Assembly: GCA_016177305.1 (NCBI GenBank)
Contig: JACOVK010000041.1
Span: forward strand, 1 to 11,311
Reading direction: 5' to 3'
Source of the DNA: Parcubacteria group bacterium
Lineage (GTDB): Bacteria > Patescibacteriota > Patescibacteriia > UBA2169
Length of the DNA stretch: 11,311 nt
Below are positions 6,204 through 11,311 of this stretch, in pieces (within the stretch, counting starts at the first letter, position 1; each line of letters opens with the position of its first letter). The translations under genes and the position numbers were made by a program. The notes below the pieces were generated by a model. The model did not search any database. It was not told the origin of the DNA and worked only from the letters and a program-made list of their open reading frames with translations.

Positions 6204-6830
6204 ATGGTTGAAGTACTTCCGGCAATTTTGGAAAAAACATTTGAAGGCGTGCAAGAAAAGTGCGTGCGTTTGCGCGGAATCGCGCCACGCGTTCAGCTTG
6301 ACATCATGGATGGCGTGTTTGTGCCGGAGGAGTCCTGGCAGGACTCCTCCGGGATATCGCAGCTGCCCGAGGGGCTTTTATTTGACGTGCACCTGATGGT
6401 TGAGCGGCCTGAACAGTGGGTCAATGGGTGGAGCCGGGACAACGTGTTCCGAATTACGTTCCACGCGAGCGCAACCTATGACGTGCTGCGCACCATCAAG
6501 CTGATTAAAGACGCCGGAAAAGAAGCGGGCGTGGCGCTCAATCTGGAAACGCCGGTCAGTGCCGTGTACGACATACTGGGCGAAATTGACTTGGTGCTCC
6601 TCATGGGCGTTCTGCCGGGCGCGCAGGAGCGCATGTTTAATCCCAAAGTCATTGAAAAGGTCCGTGAACTTCGGGAGCATGACGGCGCGGCACGGATCGG
6701 GGTGGACGGGGGAGTAAGCCCGTTGGTCGCGCCGAAGCTCATTGAAGCAGGTGCCAACGTGCTCGTTTCCGGCAGCTATTTGTTCGGGGAAGAGGATATT
6801 GCGAAAGCCATGGCGTCGTTGCGGGGATAG
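6204..6830 (+). CDS. rpe: ribulose-phosphate 3-epimerase-like protein (Rpe family, divergent)
   Basis: TIM-barrel protein predicted to interconvert ribulose 5-phosphate and xylulose 5-phosphate, between isomerase and transketolase. 208 residues. Family landmarks: PAIL near the N-terminus (normally PSIL), VQLDIMDGVFVP (Asp33), FDVHLMVERP (His63), MGVLPGAQERMFNPKVIEKVREL (phosphate-loop region, normally MTVxPGFGGQ), and IGVDGGVSP with Asp168, then VLVSGSYLFG. Asp33, His63 and Asp168 match human Asp37, His70 and Asp175. The metal ligand His35 is Gln31 here, and the His of DGHFVP is Val38. A short unusual stretch (residues about 42-55) replaces the canonical PNITFG loop and is encoded across a perfect inverted repeat. 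ATG 6204 follows the rpiB TAG by one base; GGAACGG upstream could be a weak ribosome site. Operon context supports Rpe, while the losses leave activity uncertain. Confidence 0.8.
   Translation: MVEVLPAILEKTFEGVQEKCVRLRGIAPRVQLDIMDGVFVPEESWQDSSGISQLPEGLLFDVHLMVERPEQWVNGWSRDNVFRITFHASATYDVLRTIKLIKDAGKEAGVALNLETPVSAVYDILGEIDLVLLMGVLPGAQERMFNPKVIEKVRELREHDGAARIGVDGGVSPLVAPKLIEAGANVLVSGSYLFGEEDIAKAMASLRG
6324..6352 (+). repeat. perfect 13-bp inverted repeat inside the rpe-like gene
   Basis: CCGGAGGAGTCCT (6324-6336), loop GGC (6337-6339), then its exact reverse complement AGGACTCCTCCGG (6340-6352). As RNA this would be a strong, GC-rich hairpin with a tri-nucleotide loop. The left arm contains a Shine-Dalgarno-like GGAGGAG and the right arm its complement. 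It is wholly inside coding sequence (PEESWQDSSG) with no T-tract after it, so it is not a standard terminator. Confidence 0.85.
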
Positions 6831-6833
6831 CGT

Positions 6834-7679
6834 ATGGAACCAATCACCGACATCAAAACACTAAAAGCAAAAGCAAACGCCATCCGCCAGAATATCATAC
6901 GGATGTTAGTGCAGGCGAAAAGCGGGCACAGTGCAGGCCCCTTGGGCATGGCAGACGTGTTTACGGCTTTGTATTTTAACGTTTTGAACCACGACCCCAG
7001 GCGTCCCTATTGGCGCGAGCGGGACCGTGTCATACTCTCATGCGGGCACATCTGTCCAGTCTGGTACGCGACTCTCGCGGAAGCCGGGTACTTTCCCAAA
7101 CGCGAGCTCTGGACATTTCGCAAGCTCAATTCTCGTTTGCAGGGGCACCCGGAGTATCGGTCCATTGCGGGCGTGGAAGCGAGCGCCGGGCCCCTTGGCC
7201 AGGGCGTTTCTTTGGCAGTCGGCATGGCGTACGCATTGCGTAATTTTGCGAAATCAAACCAGCAGGTGTATGTCATCTCAAGCGATGGCGAACAGAACGA
7301 GGGCCAGACCTGGGAGGCGGTGCTGTTCGGCGCAAAGCACAAGCTCCCGAACCTCACCATGATCATGGACCGCAACAACATCCAGATAGACGGAAATACC
7401 GAGGACATCATGCCCCTGGAGTCCATCCGCGCCAAGTATGAGGCATTCAACTGGCACGTCCTTGAGATTGACGGCCACAACATCCCTGATGTGATTGATG
7501 CGTGCAACGCGGCAAAGGCAATCGTGGAAAAGCCGGTGTGCATCATCACCCACACCATTCCGGGAAAAGGGGTCAAGTTCATGGAAGGCAAATTTGAGTG
7601 GCACGGCAAAGCCCCGAACAGCGAGGAAGCTGCCCTGGCGCTAAAGCAGCTCGGGCTAACGGACGGAGCATATCAGTGA
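6834..7679 (+). CDS. tkt: transketolase, N-terminal (thiamine pyrophosphate-binding) subunit
   Basis: First half of a split transketolase, which moves two-carbon ketol units between sugar phosphates. 281 residues, containing only the TPP-binding (PP) domain. Visible: AKSGHSAGPLGMADV (His32), SCGHICPVWYA (His72), LQGHP (His105), AGPLGQGVSLAVGMA, and the TPP/metal motif SDGEQNEGQTWEA at 150-161 ending in DRNNIQIDG (Asn181). The usual first Gly of GDG is Ser, as in some other two-subunit transketolases. ATG 6834 lies three bases after the rpe TAG, with a weak GGGG about seven bases upstream. The partner half starts two bases after the TGA, so a heteromer with it is expected. Confidence 0.94.
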   Translation: MEPITDIKTLKAKANAIRQNIIRMLVQAKSGHSAGPLGMADVFTALYFNVLNHDPRRPYWRERDRVILSCGHICPVWYATLAEAGYFPKRELWTFRKLNSRLQGHPEYRSIAGVEASAGPLGQGVSLAVGMAYALRNFAKSNQQVYVISSDGEQNEGQTWEAVLFGAKHKLPNLTMIMDRNNIQIDGNTEDIMPLESIRAKYEAFNWHVLEIDGHNIPDVIDACNAAKAIVEKPVCIITHTIPGKGVKFMEGKFEWHGKAPNSEEAALALKQLGLTDGAYQ

Positions 7680-7681
7680 TT

Positions 7682-8671
7682 ATGAGAATCAACTCAAAAC
7701 AAAAACTAAGCAAACGCCTCTTTTCAAAGAAGATTGCCATGGCGGCAACCCGCGGCGGGTACGGCGAAGCCTTGGTTGAGCTTGGCGGGAAGAACGAAAA
7801 GATTGTGGTGCTGTCCGCGGATTTGACCGAGTCAACGCGCTCCAAAGGTTTTGCGGAAAAATTCCCGGAGCGGTTCGTGGAAGTCGGGGTTGCGGAGCAG
7901 AATCTTGCGGGCCTGGCAGCGGGCATGGCTTTGGCCGGATACATTCCGTTTATGTCGTCATTTGCCGTGTTCTCTCCGGGCAGGAACTGGGACCAGATTC
8001 GCGTATCCATCTGCTATACCCGTGCAAACGTCAAAATAGCGGGCTCCCACGCCGGAATCTCGGTTGGTCCGGACGGGGCCACGCACCAGGCAATGGAGGA
8101 CATCGCCATAACGCGCGTGCTGCCCAACCTGATTGTGGTGGTTCCGGCTGACAGCATTGAAACCAAGAAAGCAACCATGGCAATCGCGGAACTGGAAGGC
8201 CCGGCATATGTCAGATTCGGCAGGCCCGAGGTGCCGGTGTTCACCACCAAAAAATCGCCGTTTGAAATCGGGGTTGCGAACGTTTTGGCGGCAGGGACGG
8301 ACGTTACCATTATCGCCTGCGGCCCAATGGTGTATACTAGCCTAGAGGCGGCTCTGGAACTCGGGAAGAAGCACGGGGTCAACGCAGAGGTCATCAACTG
8401 CCACACCATCAAGCCTTTGGACGTACCAGCCATTGCGGCTTCAGCAAAAAAGACCGGAGCAGTGGTTGCGGCGGAAGAGCACCAGATCCATGGAGGCCTG
8501 GGGAGCGCGGTCGCGGAAGCCTTGGCCGAACACGCGCCCGTGCCTATGCGATTCGTGGGCATGCCGGACTCATTTGGGGAATCGGGCGAATCCCAAGAGC
8601 TTTTGGAAAAGTACGGCATGACCAAGGAAAAGATTGTGAAAAGCTGCCTGGATGTCATTAAGCAGAAATAG
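7682..8671 (+). CDS. tkt: transketolase, C-terminal (pyrimidine-binding plus C-terminal domain) subunit
   Basis: Second half of the split transketolase; it completes the active site with the preceding subunit. 329 residues: a Pyr domain with the catalytic Glu in GVAEQNLAGLAAGMA (Glu72), SSFAVFSPGRNWDQIR, and substrate-loop GSHAGISVGPDGATHQAMED, then a C-terminal domain from about residue 195 with VTIIACGPMVYTSLEAA and AEEHQIHGGLGSAVAEAL. ATG 7682 is chosen because it follows the partner's TGA by two bases. An in-frame start at 7598 would lie far inside the upstream gene, and ATG 7739 would cut part of the N-terminal helix. GGAG at 7665-7668 is 13 bases away, too far for a normal ribosome site. 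The two halves have not fused here, as in many archaea and some bacteria. Confidence 0.94.
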   Translation: MRINSKQKLSKRLFSKKIAMAATRGGYGEALVELGGKNEKIVVLSADLTESTRSKGFAEKFPERFVEVGVAEQNLAGLAAGMALAGYIPFMSSFAVFSPGRNWDQIRVSICYTRANVKIAGSHAGISVGPDGATHQAMEDIAITRVLPNLIVVVPADSIETKKATMAIAELEGPAYVRFGRPEVPVFTTKKSPFEIGVANVLAAGTDVTIIACGPMVYTSLEAALELGKKHGVNAEVINCHTIKPLDVPAIAASAKKTGAVVAAEEHQIHGGLGSAVAEALAEHAPVPMRFVGMPDSFGESGESQELLEKYGMTKEKIVKSCLDVIKQK

Positions 8672-8673
8672 GT

Positions 8674-9594
8674 ATGTTGACTCCCACTAAAAAATTACTC
8701 CTCAAAGCGCAGGCTGGAAACTATGCGGTGGGCGCGTTTAATATCAATAACATGGAAATCGCGCACGCCATTATGGAAGCTGCGGAGCGCGAGGCTGCGC
8801 CCGTCATCTGCCAAACCTCGGAGGGCTCGCTTGCGTACGCGGGCATGGATATGCTGCTTGCCATCGGCCGGCAGCTTGCGGTTGCGTCAAAAATTCCCAT
8901 CAGCTTGCACCTGGACCACGGCAAACATCCGGAGGTTGTCAAAGAAGCAATCCGGGCCGGCTATCAGTCCGTGATGTATGACGGCTCTGCTCATCCGTTT
9001 GCGAGGAATGTTGAAATCACGAGTGAAGTTGTCAAACTCGCGCACCAGGGCGGGGTCAGCGTGGAAGCGGAGCTTGGCGCGCTTTCCGGCATAGAAGACT
9101 TTGTGACCGTTCGGCAACGAGACGCGCACCTCACCAACCCCCTGCAGGCGCGCGAGTTCGTGAAAAAAACCAGGTGCGACTTTTTGGCCATTGCCATTGG
9201 CACGTCCCACGGGGCGTACAAGTTCACGGGGCGCTCAAAGCTTGACCTCTTGCGGCTCAAAGAAATCCGCTCGCGCGTCAGCGTTCCGTTGGTCTTGCAC
9301 GGCGCGTCCAGCGTGCCCAAGAGCCTGGTCAAGCAAGTGGAAAAGTTCGGAGGTGATTTGGGCAAGCCCATGGGCGTGTCTGATCGTGACTTACGGCAGG
9401 CCGTCAAAAACGGGATTTGCAAGGTGAACACGGATACGGATGTGCGGCTCGCGTTTACCGCAGGCATCCGGAAAATTCTCAAGCGAGAGCCGGACGAGTT
9501 TGATCCGCGCAAGTTGCTTGCTCCCGCGTATGAGGAAATGGTCGCGGTTATACGTTGGAAGATAAAATTATTAGGTTCAAGCAATAAAGCATAG
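8674..9594 (+). CDS. fba: class II fructose-bisphosphate aldolase
   Basis: Zinc-dependent aldolase joining dihydroxyacetone phosphate with glyceraldehyde 3-phosphate to give fructose 1,6-bisphosphate, or with erythrose 4-phosphate to give sedoheptulose 1,7-bisphosphate. 306 residues, the usual size. Visible: GAFNINNME at the N-terminus; SLHLDHG with catalytic Asp81 and zinc ligand His82; MYDGSAHPFARN; VEAELG; AIGTSHGAYK with His179; VLHGASSVP with His209; and KVNTDTDVRLAF, a phosphate-binding region. All key residues are in place. ATG 8674 starts two bases after the transketolase TAG, with no Shine-Dalgarno. It is the last gene of the packed array. Position beside transketolase, Rpe and RpiB suggests it serves sugar-phosphate interconversion as well as glycolysis. 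Confidence 0.96.
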   Translation: MLTPTKKLLLKAQAGNYAVGAFNINNMEIAHAIMEAAEREAAPVICQTSEGSLAYAGMDMLLAIGRQLAVASKIPISLHLDHGKHPEVVKEAIRAGYQSVMYDGSAHPFARNVEITSEVVKLAHQGGVSVEAELGALSGIEDFVTVRQRDAHLTNPLQAREFVKKTRCDFLAIAIGTSHGAYKFTGRSKLDLLRLKEIRSRVSVPLVLHGASSVPKSLVKQVEKFGGDLGKPMGVSDRDLRQAVKNGICKVNTDTDVRLAFTAGIRKILKREPDEFDPRKLLAPAYEEMVAVIRWKIKLLGSSNKA

Positions 9595-9603
9595 TGGTAT
9601 ATA
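9595..9603 (+). promoter_or_regulatory. possible extended -10 promoter for the dehydrogenase gene
   Basis: TGGTATATA begins right after the aldolase stop and has the extended -10 form (TGn then TATATA, four of six matches). No good -35 is seen 16-18 bases upstream, where aldolase coding sequence lies. The predicted start near 9610 would coincide with the base of the long palindrome at 9608, so the mRNA leader would be almost wholly that hairpin. Confidence 0.38.
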
Positions 9604-9607
9604 CAGT

Positions 9608-9712
9608 AGCGAACCCGCAACAACCTCCGATTCAGCAGGGCACCCCGCGCCAGCCGAGGCGTAACTCGGCTGCGCGTTCCCTGGGTGAATCGTCGGTTAT
9701 TGCGGTTTCGCT
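9608..9712. repeat. 105-base imperfect palindrome / long hairpin in the dehydrogenase leader
   Basis: The two arms pair almost end to end: 9608-9613 with 9707-9712, 9615-9620 with 9700-9705, 9622-9625 with 9695-9698, CGATTCA (9628-9634) with TGAATCG (9686-9692), AGGG (9637-9640) with CCCT (9679-9682), CGCGC (9646-9650) with GCGCG (9672-9676), and AGCCGAG (9652-9658) with CTCGGCT (9665-9671) around the loop GCGTAA. About 40 base pairs form, broken by single mismatches and small internal loops. No T-tract follows, so it is not a plain terminator. It could be a structured 5' leader, or a palindromic mobile or repeat element (REP/MITE-like). No target-site duplication is evident at its ends. Unlike the rest of the window it codes for nothing on either strand that I can support. 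Confidence 0.85.
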
Positions 9713-9726
9713 CACCCACCAAGCCT

Positions 9727-10695
9727 ATGAAAAAACCATTGGTTGTCATTGTCCGCAACATACCTAAACAGGGATTGGAGGAGCTGTACAAGCACTGCCG
9801 CGTCATCATGCACAAGGACAGCACGCCGCCAACACGTGCGCAGCTCTTATCATACGCAAAAAAAGCGGACGCCATAGTGACGGTGCTTACGGAAAAAGTT
9901 GATGCAGAGCTCTTTGCGGCAGGGAAGAACCTTAAAATTGTGGCGAACTATGCCGTGGGCTACGACAACATGGACGTCTTGGCGGCACACCGAGCCGGGG
10001 TGTACGTCACGAACACTCCCGGGGACCTTGGCGCTTCCGTGGCCGAGCATGCCATGGGAATGATTCTCGTCCTCTCAAAGAAGATGCTCCAGGGCGATTC
10101 GTTTATACGCGCCAACAAGTACAAGGCCTGGGACCCGAACCTGCTTTTGGGCAATGATGTGCGCGGCAAAACATTGGGCATCATTGGGGTGGGGAACATC
10201 GGGTCAGCCTTGGTTAAGATCGCCCAAGGCGGGTTTGGCATGAAGATCCTGTATCACGACATCATCCGGAACAAAAAGATTGAACAGGAGCACCAGGCAA
10301 AGCGCGTTTCGCTTTCGGATCTTCTCAAAGCTTCGGACGCGGTTTCGGTGCACGTTCCACTGCTCCCGGCAACGCGCCACCTCATCAGCGCAAAAAAGTT
10401 GAACATGATGAAGAAAACCGCGGTCCTCGTGAACACCGCGCGTGGGCCCATTGTTGATGAAAAGGCCCTGGTCCGCGTATTGCGCGCGAACAGCATCGCA
10501 GGCGCGGGCCTGGATGTGTTTGAGTTTGAGCCTAAAACGGCGCCGGGCTTATCAAAGCTTCCGAATGTCGTCCTGACCCCGCATATCGCGTCTGCGACCG
10601 TTGAAGCTCGGACACAGATGGGAGAGATTGCCAGCCAGAACATCCAAGACGTGCTGATCCGCAACAAAAAGCCGCGCAACGCGCTGGAGGCATAG
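9727..10695 (+). CDS. D-isomer-specific 2-hydroxyacid dehydrogenase (glyoxylate reductase/phosphoglycerate dehydrogenase-like)
   Basis: NAD(P)-dependent enzyme that reduces 2-keto acids to D-2-hydroxy acids, or the reverse. 322 residues: substrate domain at both ends and a Rossmann domain between. Visible: NYAVGYDNMD and GDLGASVAEHAMGMIL; GIIGVGNIG (residues 151-159) with Asp178 at the end of the next strand, which favours NAD over NADP; NTARGPIVDEKAL (Arg239); DVFEFEP (Glu268); and LTPHIASAT (His286), making the complete Arg/Glu/His catalytic set. Substrate (glyoxylate, hydroxypyruvate, phosphoglycerate or lactate-type) cannot be told from sequence; no ACT domain is present. ATG 9727 is chosen because homologues begin there; a GTG at 9685 would place 14 residues inside the palindrome. 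No Shine-Dalgarno lies upstream. It is two bases from lgt. Confidence 0.92.
   Translation: MKKPLVVIVRNIPKQGLEELYKHCRVIMHKDSTPPTRAQLLSYAKKADAIVTVLTEKVDAELFAAGKNLKIVANYAVGYDNMDVLAAHRAGVYVTNTPGDLGASVAEHAMGMILVLSKKMLQGDSFIRANKYKAWDPNLLLGNDVRGKTLGIIGVGNIGSALVKIAQGGFGMKILYHDIIRNKKIEQEHQAKRVSLSDLLKASDAVSVHVPLLPATRHLISAKKLNMMKKTAVLVNTARGPIVDEKALVRVLRANSIAGAGLDVFEFEPKTAPGLSKLPNVVLTPHIASATVEARTQMGEIASQNIQDVLIRNKKPRNALEA
10686..10690 (+). promoter_or_regulatory. ribosome binding site of lgt
   Basis: GGAGG lies seven bases before the lgt ATG at 10698, inside the last codons of the dehydrogenase gene. It is the best Shine-Dalgarno in the window and supports 10698 as the start. Confidence 0.7.
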
Positions 10696-10697
10696 GC

Positions 10698-11311
10698 ATG
10701 GTCAACATTCTCCACACTTTTAATCCCGAACCGATTGCATTTTCAATCGGCCCGTTTGGCGTGCACTGGTACGGCCTGTTTTTGCTTGCGGGAATTCTTG
10801 TGGGGTACTGGCTCGTCGGCACGCTTGCCAAGCGGGGAGGCTTGTCCTTGGAAATGGCCGGGTCATTATACGTCAATGCGCTCATTGGCGGATTCTTCGG
10901 CGCGCGGGCCTACCACGTGGCAAGCGATTGGGGATTCTACGGCTCAAATCCGGATCAAATCGTTGCGGTGTGGAACGGGGGGCTTGCCATCCACGGCGCC
11001 ATGCTCGGCGCGCTCGCGGTCATCATGTATTACGTCAAAAAACGCGGACTCAATTTTTGGAAGCTCGCGGATTTGTTCGCGTTGCCCGCGATCCTGGGAC
11101 AGGCAATCGGCAGGTGGGGAAACTACTTCAACCAGGAGCTCTTCGGCGCTCCCACAGATGCTTCCTGGGGCATTCCCATCAACCCAAAAGGCCAGATGGA
11201 TTGGTATTCTGGTTGTACATCGGATTGTATTCCGCGGGGCGCATTATCGTTGAGTCATTCAGAATCAACGAGGCCGCAATGGTTGGTTCTCTGCGGCTGC
11301 CGTTTTTGGTG
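10698..11311 (+). CDS. lgt: prolipoprotein diacylglyceryl transferase Lgt, apparently frameshifted and cut by the window end
   Basis: Inner-membrane enzyme that transfers diacylglycerol from phosphatidylglycerol to the lipobox Cys of prolipoproteins. Starting at ATG 10698 the protein shows IGPFGVHWYGLFLLAGILVG, GARAYHV, VWNGGLAIHGAMLGA (His99, matching E. coli His103), and GRWGNYFNQELFG (Arg139 and Asn142, matching Arg143 and Asn146). After about residue 167 (base 11196) the reading frame stops resembling Lgt. The expected HPTFLYE segment is missing, and the conserved C-terminal part (FWLYIGLYSAGR then IIVESFRINEA) reappears in another frame from about 11201. This looks like an out-of-frame deletion of some 35-45 codons. 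The original frame stays open to base 11311. Either a pseudogene or an assembly error near a contig end; the 3' end is outside the window. Confidence 0.85.
   Translation, partial: MVNILHTFNPEPIAFSIGPFGVHWYGLFLLAGILVGYWLVGTLAKRGGLSLEMAGSLYVNALIGGFFGARAYHVASDWGFYGSNPDQIVAVWNGGLAIHGAMLGALAVIMYYVKKRGLNFWKLADLFALPAILGQAIGRWGNYFNQELFGAPTDASWGIPINPKGQMDWYSGCTSDCIPRGALSLSHSESTRPQWLVLCGCRFW

Noticed and set aside
5862..6830. A longer 322-residue version of the Rpe-like protein starting inside rpiB
   Set aside because: The extra 114 residues are an out-of-frame reading of rpiB rich in Arg/Thr/Pro; the family start matches ATG 6204, right after the rpiB stop.
8332..8337. TATACT in the transketolase C-half gene as a promoter
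   Set aside because: It lacks the TGn extension and a -35, and lies mid-gene with no downstream start to serve.
9608..9712. The long palindrome read as a simple intrinsic terminator of the upstream operon
   Set aside because: No T-tract follows either side of the stem, and the structure is far longer and more interrupted than an intrinsic terminator.
9685..9726. GTG at 9685 as the start of the dehydrogenase
   Set aside because: It would add 14 residues encoded by the right arm of the palindrome, not conserved in the family; ATG 9727 begins with the typical first beta-strand.
8991..9875. A 294-codon open frame on the - strand spanning the end of the aldolase, the palindrome and the start of the dehydrogenase
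   Set aside because: It is the antisense shadow of two clearly recognised genes. Its translation shows no family motif, and it would have to read through the long palindrome.
1..11311. CRISPR arrays, tRNA or rRNA genes, insertion sequences and transposase genes
   Set aside because: I saw no spaced direct repeats, cloverleaf-like segments, rRNA motifs or transposase-like proteins on either strand.

Overview
This window is one dense, single-strand block of bacterial genes. All twelve genes supported here read on the + strand, and only two gaps exceed 20 bases: 1948-1999 and 9595-9726. Several features suggest a small-genome Candidate Phyla Radiation (Patescibacteria, probably Parcubacteria-like) bacterium of moderately high GC: very tight packing, mostly Shine-Dalgarno-less stop/start-coupled genes, a stand-alone riboflavin kinase domain, a split transketolase, divergent RpiB and Rpe, and a membrane-anchored DsbA-like protein. 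The lineage is an inference from style and gene content; no marker gene here proves it. TGA and TAG both act as normal stops (genetic code 11), and TAG ends 8 of the 12 genes whose stop is visible.

Layout. Bases 1-1947 hold NAD+-dependent DNA ligase (ligA), whose N-terminus is cut by the window edge. A 52-base gap carries a good extended -10 promoter and perhaps a weak terminator. From 2000 to 9594 runs a nearly gapless array: gatC, gatA, a membrane-anchored DsbA-like thioredoxin-fold protein, an EamA/DMT transporter, a stand-alone riboflavin kinase, rpiB, an Rpe-like epimerase, transketolase N-half, transketolase C-half and class II fructose-bisphosphate aldolase. The second gap (9595-9726) is the most striking non-coding piece: a possible extended -10 promoter followed at once by a 105-base imperfect palindrome that could fold into one long hairpin ending 14 bases before the next start codon. 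A D-2-hydroxyacid dehydrogenase and lgt (prolipoprotein diacylglyceryl transferase) follow. lgt runs off the window and seems to carry an internal out-of-frame deletion near 11195-11203.

How the genes fit together. GatC and GatA are two of the three subunits of the tRNA-dependent amidotransferase; gatB is not here. The transporter overlaps the riboflavin kinase by ATGA, which suggests an uptake-and-phosphorylation pair for riboflavin. RpiB, Rpe, the two transketolase halves and aldolase form a non-oxidative pentose-phosphate set with no transaldolase in view. This fits interconversion of triose, hexose and pentose phosphates for nucleotide supply, possibly through sedoheptulose bisphosphate.

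Most notable observations: the 105-base palindrome in the dehydrogenase leader; a perfect 13-bp inverted repeat inside the rpe-like gene at a normally conserved active-site stretch; loss of a metal-ligand His in Rpe and of the conserved His-Asn pair in RpiB; the transporter/riboflavin-kinase coupling; and the broken lgt. The odd window length and genes cut at both ends would fit a whole metagenomic contig, so assembly error near the right end is a real alternative for the lgt lesion.
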